Shown here in pieces: positions 27,439-35,897 of a stretch of 64,000 nucleotides of DNA. The position numbers and the translations under genes were made by a program. Within the stretch, counting starts at the first letter, position 1; each line of letters opens with the position of its first letter. Source of the DNA: Campylobacter concisus (GTDB lineage: Bacteria > Campylobacterota > Campylobacteria > Campylobacterales > Campylobacteraceae); assembly GCF_015230015.1 (NCBI RefSeq), contig NZ_JAAKZC010000005.1, positions 62,001 through 126,000 on the forward strand, read 5' to 3'. The notes below the pieces were generated by a model. It saw nothing but the letters and a program-made list of their open reading frames with translations. It did no database searches and was not told the DNA's origin.

Positions 27439-28215
27439 TTGAAAGAAATTTTGATAACAAATGACGATGGATTTGAGGCGACTGGGTTGTTTGCCTTAAA
27501 AGAAGCTTTAAGCGAGTTAGATGGCGTAAATGTCACGATCGTAGCTCCAAGCTCTGAAAAATCAGCCTGCGCTCACTCGCTAACTCTCACAAGGCCACTT
27601 AGATTTATAAAACTTGATGATAACTTTTTTAAACTTGACGACGCAACGCCCAGCGACTGCGTATATCTCGCACTTCACGCACTTTATAACAAAAAGCCAG
27701 ATCTAGTGATAAGTGGCATAAATCACGGGGCAAATTTAGGCGAGGACATCACCTACTCTGGCACGTGTGGAGCGGCGATGGAGGGCGTTTTGCAGGGCAT
27801 TAGAAGCATCGCTTTTTCGCAGTTTTATGAAAACAACTCACTAAACGAACTTGGCTTTGAGCTAGCAAAAGAGGTGGTGAAATTTATCACTCCAAAGGTG
27901 CTAAATGATGAAATTTCTCTAAATCCAAGGGAATTTCTAAACGTAAATATCCCAGCTAGAACTAGCAAAAATTTCAAAGGTTACACCGTCGTGCCAGCTG
28001 GCAGACGCACTTACGCCACGCATGCCACGCTTAATCGCAATCCAAGAGGCATCGAGTACTACTGGCTTGGAAACGCCGCACTTGAATACGAAAAAGGCGA
28101 GCCAAGCGACATCAGCAAGGTAAATGAGGGCTTTGCCACGATAACGCCCATAAAACTAAATATGACCTCATACGAGAGCTTGGAGAGTTTAAAAGGGAAA
28201 TTTGATGCAAAATGA
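27439..28215 (+). CDS. surE: 5'-nucleotidase / survival protein SurE
   Basis: 258 residues. Metal-dependent nucleoside monophosphate phosphatase of the SurE fold: NDDGFEATG near the N-terminus supplies the metal aspartates, and SGINHGANLGEDITYSGTCGAAMEG is the family's active-site stretch. The start is TTG, fixed by AAAGGA six bases upstream and because the conserved KEILITNDDG begins at the next codon. Diverges from lpxB. Overlaps the following ThiF-like gene by 11 bases. Confidence 0.94.
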   Translation: MKEILITNDDGFEATGLFALKEALSELDGVNVTIVAPSSEKSACAHSLTLTRPLRFIKLDDNFFKLDDATPSDCVYLALHALYNKKPDLVISGINHGANLGEDITYSGTCGAAMEGVLQGIRSIAFSQFYENNSLNELGFELAKEVVKFITPKVLNDEISLNPREFLNVNIPARTSKNFKGYTVVPAGRRTYATHATLNRNPRGIEYYWLGNAALEYEKGEPSDISKVNEGFATITPIKLNMTSYESLESLKGKFDAK

Positions 28216-28855
28216 TAGATTTACAAGGATAAGATGGCTATTTGGCGAGGATGGTTTTAGCAAGCTTCAAAGCGCAAAAGTGCTAGTTTGCGGAGCTGGA
28301 GGCGTTGGCGGGATGTGCGTGGATGCGCTCGCTAGAAGCGGGGTCGGGAGCATCACACTGATCGATAAAGACATCTTTGACGTGACAAATCAAAACCGCC
28401 AAATTTACAGCGAAAATGTAGGCGGCGTAAAGGTGGAGGAGTTTGCCAAAATTTATCCTTGCGTCACGCCTATGCAGACGCTAATCACGCCTGAGTTTGT
28501 CGCTGGATTTGACTTTAGTAAATTTGACGTGGTAATCGATGCTATCGATGATATCACCGCCAAAATCGCCCTTGCAAACGCAGTAGATCCTAGCAAATTT
28601 ATAGCCTCAATGGGTGGGGCAAAAAGGGTTGATCCAACCAAGATAAAGGTGGCTAGCGTTTGGAAAACTTCGGTCGATCCACTAGCTAGAAAATATAGAT
28701 ATGAGCTAAAAAGATCGGGCTTTAGTGGTAAATTTGACGTGGTTTTTTCAACAGAAGAGCCCATCTGCAAACCACTTGGCAGCTTCATGGGCGTGACTGC
28801 CTGCTTTGGACTAAATTTAGCCTCACTAGCTGTTAAAAAGATAGTTGAGCAGTAA
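28205..28855 (+). CDS. tcdA: ThiF/TcdA-like E1 enzyme, probable tRNA threonylcarbamoyladenosine dehydratase
   Basis: 216 residues from the ATG at 28205 (a TTG codon directly before it is also in frame). Rossmann ATP-binding motif VCGAGGVGGMCVDALARSG, DKDIFDVTNQNRQIY with the conserved N/R residues, and a late KPLGSFMGVTACFGL segment. In the short TcdA/CsdL subgroup this enzyme cyclises t6A at position 37 of tRNA. MoeB/ThiF activators are the alternative, but neither thiS nor moaD is near. Translationally coupled to surE. Confidence 0.75.
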   Translation: MQNDRFTRIRWLFGEDGFSKLQSAKVLVCGAGGVGGMCVDALARSGVGSITLIDKDIFDVTNQNRQIYSENVGGVKVEEFAKIYPCVTPMQTLITPEFVAGFDFSKFDVVIDAIDDITAKIALANAVDPSKFIASMGGAKRVDPTKIKVASVWKTSVDPLARKYRYELKRSGFSGKFDVVFSTEEPICKPLGSFMGVTACFGLNLASLAVKKIVEQ

Positions 28856-29015
28856 GTCTAAATTTATAACAAATTTTGAAATTCGAGCTGGCTATCGCGG
28901 TTTTAAATTTAATGGCGAGCCTACGAAGCAAAAGAGCTACCCTTCTCTCTACCTAATCCCGGCTCAGACGACATTAAAGTGGGCTAAAACACTGCATGCA
29001 ATTAAAAACTTCTGT

Positions 29016-29126
29016 CAAATTTTAAAATTTGCAAGCGACATATCACGGCTCTAAATTTAGTGCTAAACGAAGTGTAGCCTAAATTTAGTAGTCTGCTAAG
29101 GCGAGTGAGTAAAGTTTTAAAATTTG
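29016..29126 (+). repeat. Intergenic repeat, copy 1
   Basis: Begins with the perfect palindrome CAAATTTTAAAATTTG and ends with TTTTAAAATTTG. The middle has two CTAAATTTAG palindromes and GGCGAGTGAGTAAAG near the end. Its last 33 bases are identical to the end of copy 3. Confidence 0.85.
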
Positions 29127-29159
29127 CAAAATAGCTTTATCAAGTCAGATAAGTGTCAG

Positions 29160-29273
29160 CAAATTTTAAAATTTCATGAACGAGTAATTTCGGCTCTAAA
29201 ATTTGGGCTAAGCGGTAAGCGAAGCCAAATTTTAGTAGTCAATTCTTGCGAGTGAATGGAATTTTAAAATTTG
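29160..29273 (+). repeat. Intergenic repeat, copy 2 (diverged)
   Basis: Same frame: CAAATTTTAAAATTT at the start, then ATGAACGAG, CGGCTCTAAAATTTGGG, CCAAATTTTAGTAGTC, GCGAGTGAATGG and ATTTTAAAATTTG at the end. Where copies 1 and 3 have CTAAATTTAG this copy has CTAAAATTTG and CAAATTTTAG, that is, one extra A:T in each inner motif; these two remain mutually complementary, so pairing is preserved. Confidence 0.8.
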
Positions 29274-29333
29274 TAAAATAATAAATTTCTATTTTTAAAA
29301 TACAGACCTTAATTTTAAAAACTCTTTTATTCA

Positions 29334-29384
29334 AAAGGGAGACAAGGGGACTTGAGTTACGAAGCCGTCCCCTTATCTCCCTTT
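29334..29384. other. Long hairpin (18-bp arms) inside the gene-free tract
   Basis: Arms 29334-29351 and 29367-29384 pair at 17 of 18 positions, core GGGAGACAAGGGGAC against GTCCCCTTATCTCCC, with a 15-base loop. GC-rich compared with its surroundings. No T-run of the length usual for a terminator follows on either strand. Confidence 0.85.
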
Positions 29385-29415
29385 AGATCCCACAATCCCC
29401 TCGCACGTTCAAAGT

Positions 29416-29443
29416 GCATGCCTCAGTGCTTCGCACTGCATGC
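29416..29443. other. Bulged hairpin GCATGC/AGTGC
   Basis: GCATGC, a 3-base bulge, AGTGC, loop TTC, GCACT, GCATGC: an 11-bp stem with one bulge, 32 bases after the long hairpin. It lies between repeat copies 2 and 3. Confidence 0.75.
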
Positions 29444-29466
29444 GTTCTATTCTAGAAAGTCTCCCT

Positions 29467-29579
29467 CAAATTTTAAAATTTATGAACGAGCATATCACGC
29501 TTCTAAATTTAGTGGCAAATGACTATGAGCCCTAAATTTAGTAAGTTGCTAAGGCGAGTGAGTAAAGTTTTAAAATTTG
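29467..29579 (+). repeat. Intergenic repeat, copy 3
   Basis: Starts CAAATTTTAAAATTT-ATGAACGAGCATATCACG, has two CTAAATTTAG-type palindromes and ends in the same 33 bases as copy 1. Shares ATGAACGAG with copy 2 and TATCACG with copy 1, so all three clearly descend from one unit. Confidence 0.85.
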
Positions 29580-29709
29580 TAAAAATAGCTTGATTAAATT
29601 TTCAAATTGGTAAAGCTTTAAAAATTAAAAAACCAATAAATTTAGACCTTTATTCAAAGAGAGTTAAATTTAAAGTAGCCAGCTGCAAATTCAGCAGCCA
29701 GCCAAAAAT

Positions 29710-31224
29710 TTAGTTTTTATGTATGCGAAGGTAGCTATTTAATGCGCCAACATAGGCCTTAGCGCTTGCCATCATTGTGTCAATATCAAGTCCGTGACCC
29801 ATTACGGCCGTTTTGCCCTCAAACTCAACTTTTACATCGACCTTTGCAAGAGCGTCCTTACCCTGAGAGACAGCTGTAACCTTGTAGTCTTTTAGCGTGC
29901 CACTAATGCCACTAATGCGATCAACTACCTTAAATATCGCATCAGCAGTGCCATTGCCAAGGGCTGAGTCGCTAACAATCTCGTCGTTGTGCCTGATGCT
30001 CATAGAAGCACTTGCTAAGCTGCCGCCGCTACTTTGAAGCAAGTCTGTGATCTCGTAAGCTTGTGGGATCTTAGTGATCTCTTCTGCTACAAGCGCCCTG
30101 ATATCATCGTCAAATATCTCTTTTTTCTTGTCCGCCAACTCTTTAAATTTCTCAAACGCCTTATTTAACGCCTCGCTATCAAGGTCAAATCCAAGAGTTG
30201 CGAGCTTATCCTTAAACGCATGGCGGCCGCTGTGCTTGCCAAGAACGAGCGAATTTTTCTCTAGGCCGATACTCTCAGCGCTGATGATCTCGTAGGTCTC
30301 TTTGTGTTTTAGCACGCCGTCTTGGTGGATGCCACTCTCGTGTGCAAAGGCGTTTTTGCCAACGATCGCCTTATTTGGCTGTGGCTCGATGCCTGTGATA
30401 CTAGCGATCAGCCTTGAAGTTGGATAAATTTCTTTTGAGATGATGCCAGTGTAAAGCGGCGCAAAGACGTCTTGGCGAGTTTTGATAGCCATCACGATCT
30501 CTTCAAGCGCAGCATTTCCAGCACGCTCACCTATGCCATTTATCGTGCCCTCAACCTGCCTTGCACCAGCTTTTATGGCGGCTAGCGAATTTGCCGTAGC
30601 CATGCCTAGATCGTTGTGGTTATGCACCGAAACTACCGCTCTATCGCCTATAAATTTTACTATTTCGCTAATGCGAGCTGCGATCTCCTCTGGATACAAG
30701 TAGCCAACCGTATCTGGGATGTTTATGGTTTTTGCCCCTGCGTTTATCGCTGCGTCACAAATTTCTTTTAAAAAGCTCATCTCACTTCTGCATGCATCCT
30801 CGCAGCTAAACTCTACGTCATCGCAAAATGTTTTTGAGTATTGTACCGCCTCAACCGCACGCCTGATCACCTCGTCTGGGCTCATTTTTAACTTATACTC
30901 CATGTGTATCGGGCTTGTTGCTATGAAGGTGTGAATTCTTTTGTTTTTTGCTGGAGCTAGTGCCTCGCCAGCTGCCTTAATATCACGCTCAACTGCACGT
31001 GCAAGCGAGCAGACAGTGATGTTTGAAGCTTGCTTTGCGATCTGATTTACCGCGTCAAAATCCCCTGGGCTAGCCGCTGCAAATCCAGCCTCCATCACAT
31101 CAACACCAAGCCTTTCAAGCTGAAGTGCGATCTGTAGCTTTTCAGCTGTGTTCATAGAGGCTCCTGGGCTTTGTTCGCCATCTCTTAAAGTCGTATCAAA
31201 GATTATAATTTTATTTTTATCCAT
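29710..31224 (-). CDS. leuA: 2-isopropylmalate synthase
   Basis: First committed step of leucine synthesis: acetyl-CoA plus 2-ketoisovalerate. 504 residues. Catalytic TIM barrel with [14 protein letters not shown] at the start and the metal-binding [13 protein letters not shown]; the swivel domain and C-terminal leucine-binding regulatory domain are complete ([19 protein letters not shown]). AAAAGGA ribosome site. leuB, leuC and leuD are not in the window. A leucine-rich leader ORF lies 60 bases upstream (31285-31368), so expression probably responds to charged tRNA-Leu as well as to feedback on the enzyme. Confidence 0.97.
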   Translation of the reverse strand: MDKNKIIIFDTTLRDGEQSPGASMNTAEKLQIALQLERLGVDVMEAGFAAASPGDFDAVNQIAKQASNITVCSLARAVERDIKAAGEALAPAKNKRIHTFIATSPIHMEYKLKMSPDEVIRRAVEAVQYSKTFCDDVEFSCEDACRSEMSFLKEICDAAINAGAKTINIPDTVGYLYPEEIAARISEIVKFIGDRAVVSVHNHNDLGMATANSLAAIKAGARQVEGTINGIGERAGNAALEEIVMAIKTRQDVFAPLYTGIISKEIYPTSRLIASITGIEPQPNKAIVGKNAFAHESGIHQDGVLKHKETYEIISAESIGLEKNSLVLGKHSGRHAFKDKLATLGFDLDSEALNKAFEKFKELADKKKEIFDDDIRALVAEEITKIPQAYEITDLLQSSGGSLASASMSIRHNDEIVSDSALGNGTADAIFKVVDRISGISGTLKDYKVTAVSQGKDALAKVDVKVEFEGKTAVMGHGLDIDTMMASAKAYVGALNSYLRIHKN

Positions 31225-31282
31225 TTTTTGTCCTTTTATTATTTTTTATATTTAAATTTAATGAGTTAAGTAAAGAAGAATT

Positions 31283-31298
31283 TGCTACCTAAGTAGCA
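31283..31298 (-). promoter_or_regulatory. Hairpin over the Leu codons and stop of the leuA leader
   Basis: On the minus strand TGCTAC-TTAG-GTAGCA forms a perfect 6-bp stem that takes in part of the third, all of the fourth and fifth leucine codons, the following Arg codon and the TAG stop. A ribosome stalled on the Leu codons would keep it open; one finishing the leader would allow it to refold. What follows is AAATTCTTCTTT, not a strong T-run, so it is a weak terminator at best. Confidence 0.6.
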
Positions 31299-31368
31299 GC
31301 AGTAGAGAGTTTTTGATTTCGATTTTTGGTAAAAATTTGCGTAATTTTATTATGCCGTTTTCGCTCAT
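31285..31368 (-). CDS. leuL: Leucine leader peptide in front of leuA
   Basis: A 27-codon ORF, too short for ordinary gene calling. It has a good ribosome site (AAGGAGAGCGA before ATG), begins MSENGIIKLRKFLPK and near its end carries five consecutive leucine codons, CTA CTG CTG CTA CTT (31291-31305), then AGG and TAG. Two more Leu codons come earlier. Its ATG overlaps the pssA stop as ATGA, so ribosomes leaving pssA can re-enter here. Leu-rich leaders before leuA act as attenuators in other bacteria; the match of gene and codon run makes that the clear reading. No classic GC-rich terminator is visible between it and leuA, so the mechanism may be Rho- or structure-based. Confidence 0.85.
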   Translation of the reverse strand: MSENGIIKLRKFLPKIEIKNSLLLLLR

Positions 31369-32096
31369 TCGCTCTCCTTTTTTTTGTGATTTTTGCTAAA
31401 CATTATCGCCGCTCTAATAATACCATAAAGCATATAAACGCTCATCAAAAAGGTCGCACTCTCGTAAGGATATAGATAAAGCATAGAAAATGCAACCACA
31501 AGCGCTACTAAAATTCGTATAACATGAGTTTGTTTTAAATTCATCTTTTTAAAGCTTGGGTAGCGGATGTTGCTAACCATCAAGATAGCCAAAACCGCTT
31601 CAAGCAATATCAAACACCACTCAAAGCCATACAAAAACTCATACTTTAAATAAACTCCAACCCAAAGTACTCCAATGATAGCTGCTGATGGTATAGGAAG
31701 TCCAATAAATACATTTGGCTCATAGGTGCCTGTGGTGACATTAAAGCGAGCAAGCCTAATTGCTCCAAAGACTACAAACATAGCTGCTATTAACGCACCA
31801 AATCTGCCAAATTTTGCACCAACTGTTAGATAAAATAAAATCGCTGGAGCAACGCCAAATGCTACAAGGTCTGCAAGGCTATCAAACTCTACTCCAAATT
31901 TACTTGTAGTCTTTGTAAGTCTTGCCACACGTCCATCAAGTCCGTCTAAAATCAGTGAAAGAATGATGTAAATAATAGCTTTAAAATAGTTCCCCTGAAT
32001 AGATGAAATAATGCTTATAACTCCCAAAAAAGCGCTTGCTGCGGTAAATAAATTTGGCAAGATATACATTAACTGCATTTTTTGTAAGCTATTCAT
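31365..32096 (-). CDS. pssA: CDP-diacylglycerol-serine O-phosphatidyltransferase
   Basis: Makes phosphatidylserine from CDP-diacylglycerol and serine. 243 residues from the ATG at 32096 (MNSLQKMQ); the open frame extends 60 bases further into psd without a better start. The CDP-alcohol transferase motif D-G-x2-A-R-x8-G-x3-D-x3-D is seen as DGLDGRVARLTKTTSKFGVE followed by FDSLAD. Several membrane helices; highly basic C-terminus. Directly follows psd, its pathway partner. Its TGA stop overlaps the leuA leader's ATG. Confidence 0.95.
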   Translation of the reverse strand: MNSLQKMQLMYILPNLFTAASAFLGVISIISSIQGNYFKAIIYIILSLILDGLDGRVARLTKTTSKFGVEFDSLADLVAFGVAPAILFYLTVGAKFGRFGALIAAMFVVFGAIRLARFNVTTGTYEPNVFIGLPIPSAAIIGVLWVGVYLKYEFLYGFEWCLILLEAVLAILMVSNIRYPSFKKMNLKQTHVIRILVALVVAFSMLYLYPYESATFLMSVYMLYGIIRAAIMFSKNHKKKESE

Positions 32097-32097
32097 T

Positions 32098-32715
32098 TTA
32101 TTTTTCCTCTTCAAAGTATCCAAGAAGTGAAGCAGCTTTAACGCTCTCGCCAACACTTACGCAAATTTTAGTATCTCTTGGCAAGTATAAAATCACTTCG
32201 CCGCTTCCTAAAAAGCCAAATTTTCTAGAGGCTTTTAGACTAGCAATGTTATAAATTTCCAAACTTCTACTAAAAACTCCAGCTATGATCTTCATAGCAA
32301 ATTTGATATTTCCTTTTTCAAAACGAATTATCGCTCTTTCATTTAGCATCTCTGAAATTTTCATAGCCTGACACAAAAATAGTCCGTGCCTTCTTTTGAT
32401 ATCAACGACCCTAGCGTCACTAACTACCCTTAGCGTGCCAACGCCAAAAAAAGGCTTTGAGATAACTATCTTAGCTACTTCTTTGTCATCAAAATTTGAA
32501 ACACTGATCTCTTTTATCTTGCCATCTATAGGCGAAAGTAAAGCTAGTTTATCGTCAGTAAAAGGCTCTCTTTCAGGGTCTCTAAAAAAATATAGAGTTA
32601 AAAGAAGTAACGCTAGAAAAAATAGTGGCACAAACCCAAATAACACAGATATAACAAGTAAAATCAAAAAGAATAATATATATTTATACCCTGCCTTTGT
32701 GATGTAGCCACTCAT
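32098..32715 (-). CDS. psd: Phosphatidylserine decarboxylase proenzyme
   Basis: Converts phosphatidylserine to phosphatidylethanolamine. 205 residues, the short archaeal/epsilon type. Two hydrophobic segments (about 11-45) anchor it; self-cleavage between G170 and S171 in FGFLGSGEV would form the pyruvoyl group. Together with pssA it provides phosphatidylethanolamine, which Campylobacter also uses to decorate lipid A and some glycans. 2 bp after ftsH. Confidence 0.94.
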   Translation of the reverse strand: MSGYITKAGYKYILFFLILLVISVLFGFVPLFFLALLLLTLYFFRDPEREPFTDDKLALLSPIDGKIKEISVSNFDDKEVAKIVISKPFFGVGTLRVVSDARVVDIKRRHGLFLCQAMKISEMLNERAIIRFEKGNIKFAMKIIAGVFSRSLEIYNIASLKASRKFGFLGSGEVILYLPRDTKICVSVGESVKAASLLGYFEEEK

Positions 32716-32717
32716 TT

Positions 32718-34643
32718 TTATTCCTCTTTTTTACCTTTTTCCTCTTCTTCAAGCTCTACAAGCCTGCTTTCAAGACCATTTTCTTCTTCGTAGTTTTTGA
32801 TGATCTCTCTAACTCTTTTTCCCTCGATAGTCTCTTCTTCATAAAGTGCTGAGACCATGTTTTCAATGGCACCTTTATAAATTTCAAGAAGACCAAGCAC
32901 AGCTGTATATCTCTCATGAAGAAGTGCTTTTACAAACTCATCAACCTTTTCAGCCATCTTGTCGCTATAGTCTTTTATGCTTTGTCCGCCATTTAAAAAT
33001 GTCGCACGTTGCTTTTCAAGTACCATAAGACCGGCGACATCGCTCATACCATACATGCTAACCATAGCTTTTATGATATCAGTTGCACGCTCTAGATCGT
33101 TGCTAGCTCCAGTTGATATCTCTTTTATAAATACCTCTTCAGCAGCCCTACCAGCCAAAAGCACATCCACTTCTGCAAGTAGTTCATGCTTTTGCATCAT
33201 AAATTTATTCTCTTCAGGTGTATTTAGCGTATAGCCAAGCGCTGCAAGACCGCGTGGTACGACTGAGACTTTTGTCACTCTTTTTGCACCTTTTGTTAGC
33301 TCAGCTACCAAGGCATGGCCGCTTTCATGGTAAGTGACTATCTTTTTCTCTTTTGGATTTACGCGACGTGATTTTTTCTCTAAACCAGCTATCGATCTCT
33401 CGACAGCCTCCACTAGATCAGCCTGCTCAACAAAAGTCTTTGACTTACGACCTGCAAGAAGTGCCGCCTCATTTATGATATTTTCAAGATCAGCACCTGC
33501 TAAACCAGTAGTAAGCCTTGCGATATCCTCGATATTTACATCTTTGCCGATTTTAACATCTTTCATATGGACTTTTAAGATGTCGCAACGTCCTTTAAAA
33601 TCAGGCTTATCAACAAGCACTTGCCTATCAAATCTACCCGGTCTTAAAAGTGCAGCATCTAAAACTTCAGGTCTGTTTGTAGCTGCTATAACGATGACTG
33701 GCGACTTATCCGCATCAAAGCCGTCCATCTCAGAAAGAAGCTGATTTAGCGTCTGCTCTCTCTCGTCATTACCACCCATCGGACCAGAATTTCTGCTCTT
33801 ACCGATCGCATCGATCTCATCTATAAATACAATCGCTGGAGCCTCTTTTTTTGCATTTTCAAAAAGATCTCTAACTCTACTTGCACCAACGCCAACAAAC
33901 ATCTCAATGAAGCTTGATGCCGACATAGAGAAAAATGGCACGCTAGCCTCGCCCGCAACAGCTCTTGCAAGAAGCGTTTTACCAGTGCCTGGAGGGCCAA
34001 CTAGCAAAATACCTTTTGGAATTTTAGCTCCAAGTCTTAGGTATTTATCTGGGCTCTTTAGATAATCAACTATCTCTTGAACCTCTTCTTTTGCCTCTTC
34101 AACGCCTGCGACGTCATCAAATTTAACTTTTGGCTTTTCAGAATTTATAAGCTTTTTCGCACTTCCTATGCCAAGTATGCCACCGCCGATATTCTTTTGC
34201 ATACGACTAGCGATAAACATCCAAATAGCAAAAAATATAAATACCGGTATGATCCATGAAAATATAAGATCTCCAAACCAGTTATTTTCGCTATAAACAC
34301 TGTAAGTTATGCCGTTTTGCTCAAGTATGCCAATGAGTGTTGGATCACTTATGCGCTTTGCAAGATAGATGGTTTTATCGTTACCAACGCCTTTTATCGT
34401 TGTTTCAGATATCGCAACTTCATTTAATTGCTTATTCTTTAGCATATCCTTAAATTCAGAATAAGCTATCATCTTGCTTTGAGCGTTGCTACCAAGCCCA
34501 AAAGTACCACCTAGTCCGTCGCCGCTAAAGCTTCTAAAAGCTAGAACTATAACTATCGCAAAAATAGCAAAGATAAAGATGGGATTTTTGTTGAAAAATC
34601 CGTTATTATCGCCATTATTTTGGTTATTATTTTGATTATTCAT
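32718..34643 (-). CDS. ftsH: ATP-dependent zinc metalloprotease FtsH
   Basis: 641 residues from the ATG at 34643. Two membrane segments (about 20-36 and 126-146) flank a periplasmic domain; then an AAA+ module (Walker A GPPGTGKT at 216-223, IDEIDAIG, the [20 protein letters not shown] region) and a zinc protease domain with HESGH at 439-443. Degrades misfolded membrane proteins and usually controls LpxC levels. The first 20 residues are almost all N, Q and G. The open frame extends 13 codons upstream into prmA. It overlaps prmA by 8 bases. Confidence 0.97.
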   Translation of the reverse strand: MNNQNNNQNNGDNNGFFNKNPIFIFAIFAIVIVLAFRSFSGDGLGGTFGLGSNAQSKMIAYSEFKDMLKNKQLNEVAISETTIKGVGNDKTIYLAKRISDPTLIGILEQNGITYSVYSENNWFGDLIFSWIIPVFIFFAIWMFIASRMQKNIGGGILGIGSAKKLINSEKPKVKFDDVAGVEEAKEEVQEIVDYLKSPDKYLRLGAKIPKGILLVGPPGTGKTLLARAVAGEASVPFFSMSASSFIEMFVGVGASRVRDLFENAKKEAPAIVFIDEIDAIGKSRNSGPMGGNDEREQTLNQLLSEMDGFDADKSPVIVIAATNRPEVLDAALLRPGRFDRQVLVDKPDFKGRCDILKVHMKDVKIGKDVNIEDIARLTTGLAGADLENIINEAALLAGRKSKTFVEQADLVEAVERSIAGLEKKSRRVNPKEKKIVTYHESGHALVAELTKGAKRVTKVSVVPRGLAALGYTLNTPEENKFMMQKHELLAEVDVLLAGRAAEEVFIKEISTGASNDLERATDIIKAMVSMYGMSDVAGLMVLEKQRATFLNGGQSIKDYSDKMAEKVDEFVKALLHERYTAVLGLLEIYKGAIENMVSALYEEETIEGKRVREIIKNYEEENGLESRLVELEEEEKGKKEE

Positions 34644-35469
34644 CCATTTCCTTATAAACAAAGCTAACCCAATCATTAGCATGTTTTATCTCAATTAGTT
34701 CCAAATCCTTAAACGTATCTTTAATCCTATCTTCGTATTTGTTCAAAATTCCAGACAATACTAAATAGCCGCCTTTTTTAAGCGATTTTTTCAAGTCATT
34801 TGAGAGCATAAAAATGACATCAGCAATAATATTTGCTACAACGATATCATATTTTTGCTCTAAATTTGCAATAGAACCTGTCCAAATTTTATTAAATTTA
34901 ACCTCATTTAGCTGGGCGTTACTTAGCGAACTTTGCGTGGCCTGCTCGTCTGTATCGCAAGCATCGACCTTGCAGCCAAGCTTTGCTAAAGCTATGCTTA
35001 ATATCCCGCTTCCACATCCCACATCTAAAGCGCTATCGCCACTTTTTGCATATTTTTGTAAAAGTTGCAAGCAAGAATTTGTGCTTTCGTGGTGCCCTGA
35101 GCCAAAGGCTAGCGCTGGGTCGATTATGATATTTGTTACGCCATTAAGTGGCTCTTCCCAGCTAGGTCTAATATAAATTTTATCAACCAAAATAGGCTTA
35201 ACTGCCTTTTTATATTCGCCTAGCCAGTCTTTATTTTCTTTTAAATTAAGAGAAATTTTTAAATCATTTGGAATTTTACGAACGCTAGAGAGCCCTTTTG
35301 CATACTCTTCGACACCCCAAGCTATATCTTTTAGATCATACTCTTCCCTGATGATGATCTCATGATCTAGCTCTTCTACACAGGTAACCCCAAAAGAGAA
35401 AACTAACTCTAAAATTTCATCATAAAAATTTGATGTTTTGATGCTTAATTCGTAAAATTTATCTTTCAT
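34636..35469 (-). CDS. prmA: Ribosomal protein L11 methyltransferase
   Basis: Trimethylates L11 using SAM. 277 residues. PrmA-specific DPALAFGSGHHESTNSCL precedes SAM motif I ALDVGCGSGILSIA, and VVANIIADV is the motif IV equivalent. Overlaps cheY at its start and ftsH at its end; the cheY-prmA-ftsH order matches what I recall for C. jejuni. Confidence 0.94.
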   Translation of the reverse strand: MKDKFYELSIKTSNFYDEILELVFSFGVTCVEELDHEIIIREEYDLKDIAWGVEEYAKGLSSVRKIPNDLKISLNLKENKDWLGEYKKAVKPILVDKIYIRPSWEEPLNGVTNIIIDPALAFGSGHHESTNSCLQLLQKYAKSGDSALDVGCGSGILSIALAKLGCKVDACDTDEQATQSSLSNAQLNEVKFNKIWTGSIANLEQKYDIVVANIIADVIFMLSNDLKKSLKKGGYLVLSGILNKYEDRIKDTFKDLELIEIKHANDWVSFVYKEMDE

Positions 35470-35834
35470 TAACCAAGAACGTCTTCAAGCTTCTCTTTTA
35501 AAACTTGTGGCGTAAAAGGTTTAACGATGTAGTTATTAACACCTGCTTTTAAAGCTGTTATAACCTCGGCTTTTCCGCCCTCTGTTGTTACCATTATGAT
35601 AGGCATATCAACATATTTTTGCTCAGCTCTTACTTTTTTAACAAGCTCAAGACCGTTCATCTCAGGCATGTTCCAGTCAGTAATAAGAACCTCAATACCC
35701 TCGTTTTGTGTCAAGATATTCCAAGCTTCAAGCCCGTGCTCAGCCTCGAGAATTTCTTGATGTCCTAACCTCTGCAAAGTATTTTTTATGATCCTTCTCA
35801 TTGTTGAGCTGTCATCTACAACCAAAATCTTCAC
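35469..35834 (-). CDS. cheY: Chemotaxis response regulator CheY
   Basis: 121-residue single receiver domain. Acidic pocket DD at 7-8, phospho-acceptor D53 in VLITDWNMPEMNG, the conserved T in IIMVTTEGG and K in YIVKPFTP. Phosphorylated by CheA, it binds the FliM/FliG switch to reverse the flagellum. Starts with GTG, with AAAAGGA eight bases upstream. It heads the cheY-prmA-ftsH-psd-pssA-leuL-leuA series, in which genes overlap or nearly touch. Confidence 0.97.
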   Translation of the reverse strand: MKILVVDDSSTMRRIIKNTLQRLGHQEILEAEHGLEAWNILTQNEGIEVLITDWNMPEMNGLELVKKVRAEQKYVDMPIIMVTTEGGKAEVITALKAGVNNYIVKPFTPQVLKEKLEDVLG

Positions 35835-35862
35835 ATAATATCCTTTTAGTAAAAATTGCCCT

Positions 35863-35868
35863 ATTCTA
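35863..35868 (-). promoter_or_regulatory. Candidate -10 box for cheY
   Basis: AGCTAGAATAGGG on the minus strand gives TAGAAT about 30 bases before the GTG start, in the 63-bp gap after hisA. One mismatch to the consensus. Confidence 0.4.
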
Positions 35869-35897
35869 GCTAATTAAAATTTATAAAAGCTTTAACG

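Larger units (their letters stand above)
28856..29709. other. Gene-free, repeat-rich tract between convergent tcdA-like gene and leuA
   Basis: 854 bases without a credible gene. Both flanking genes point into it, so it should not hold their promoters. It contains three ~112-bp repeat copies bounded by the palindrome CAAATTTTAAAATTTG or close variants, an 18-bp-arm hairpin (29334-29384), a second hairpin (29416-29443), and about 23 copies of AAATTT by my count. A 69-codon open frame at 28845-29054 overlaps the tcdA-like stop, has no ribosome site and no family resemblance. Non-coding RNA, an old insertion site or recombination debris are all possible. Confidence 0.8.

Noticed and set aside
28845-29054. 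69-codon open frame after the tcdA-like gene
   Set aside because: No ribosome site, overlaps the upstream stop, runs through the repeat element and has no recognisable protein features.
29416-29443. Possible tRNA or tRNA remnant around the bulged hairpin
   Set aside because: Only one stem-loop; no acceptor pairing, T-loop GTTCRA or anticodon arm could be fitted.
29016-29579. Possible CRISPR array from the three regularly built repeats
   Set aside because: Units are ~112 bp, diverged, with spacers of 34 and 193 bp; no cas genes and no leader. This is not CRISPR structure.
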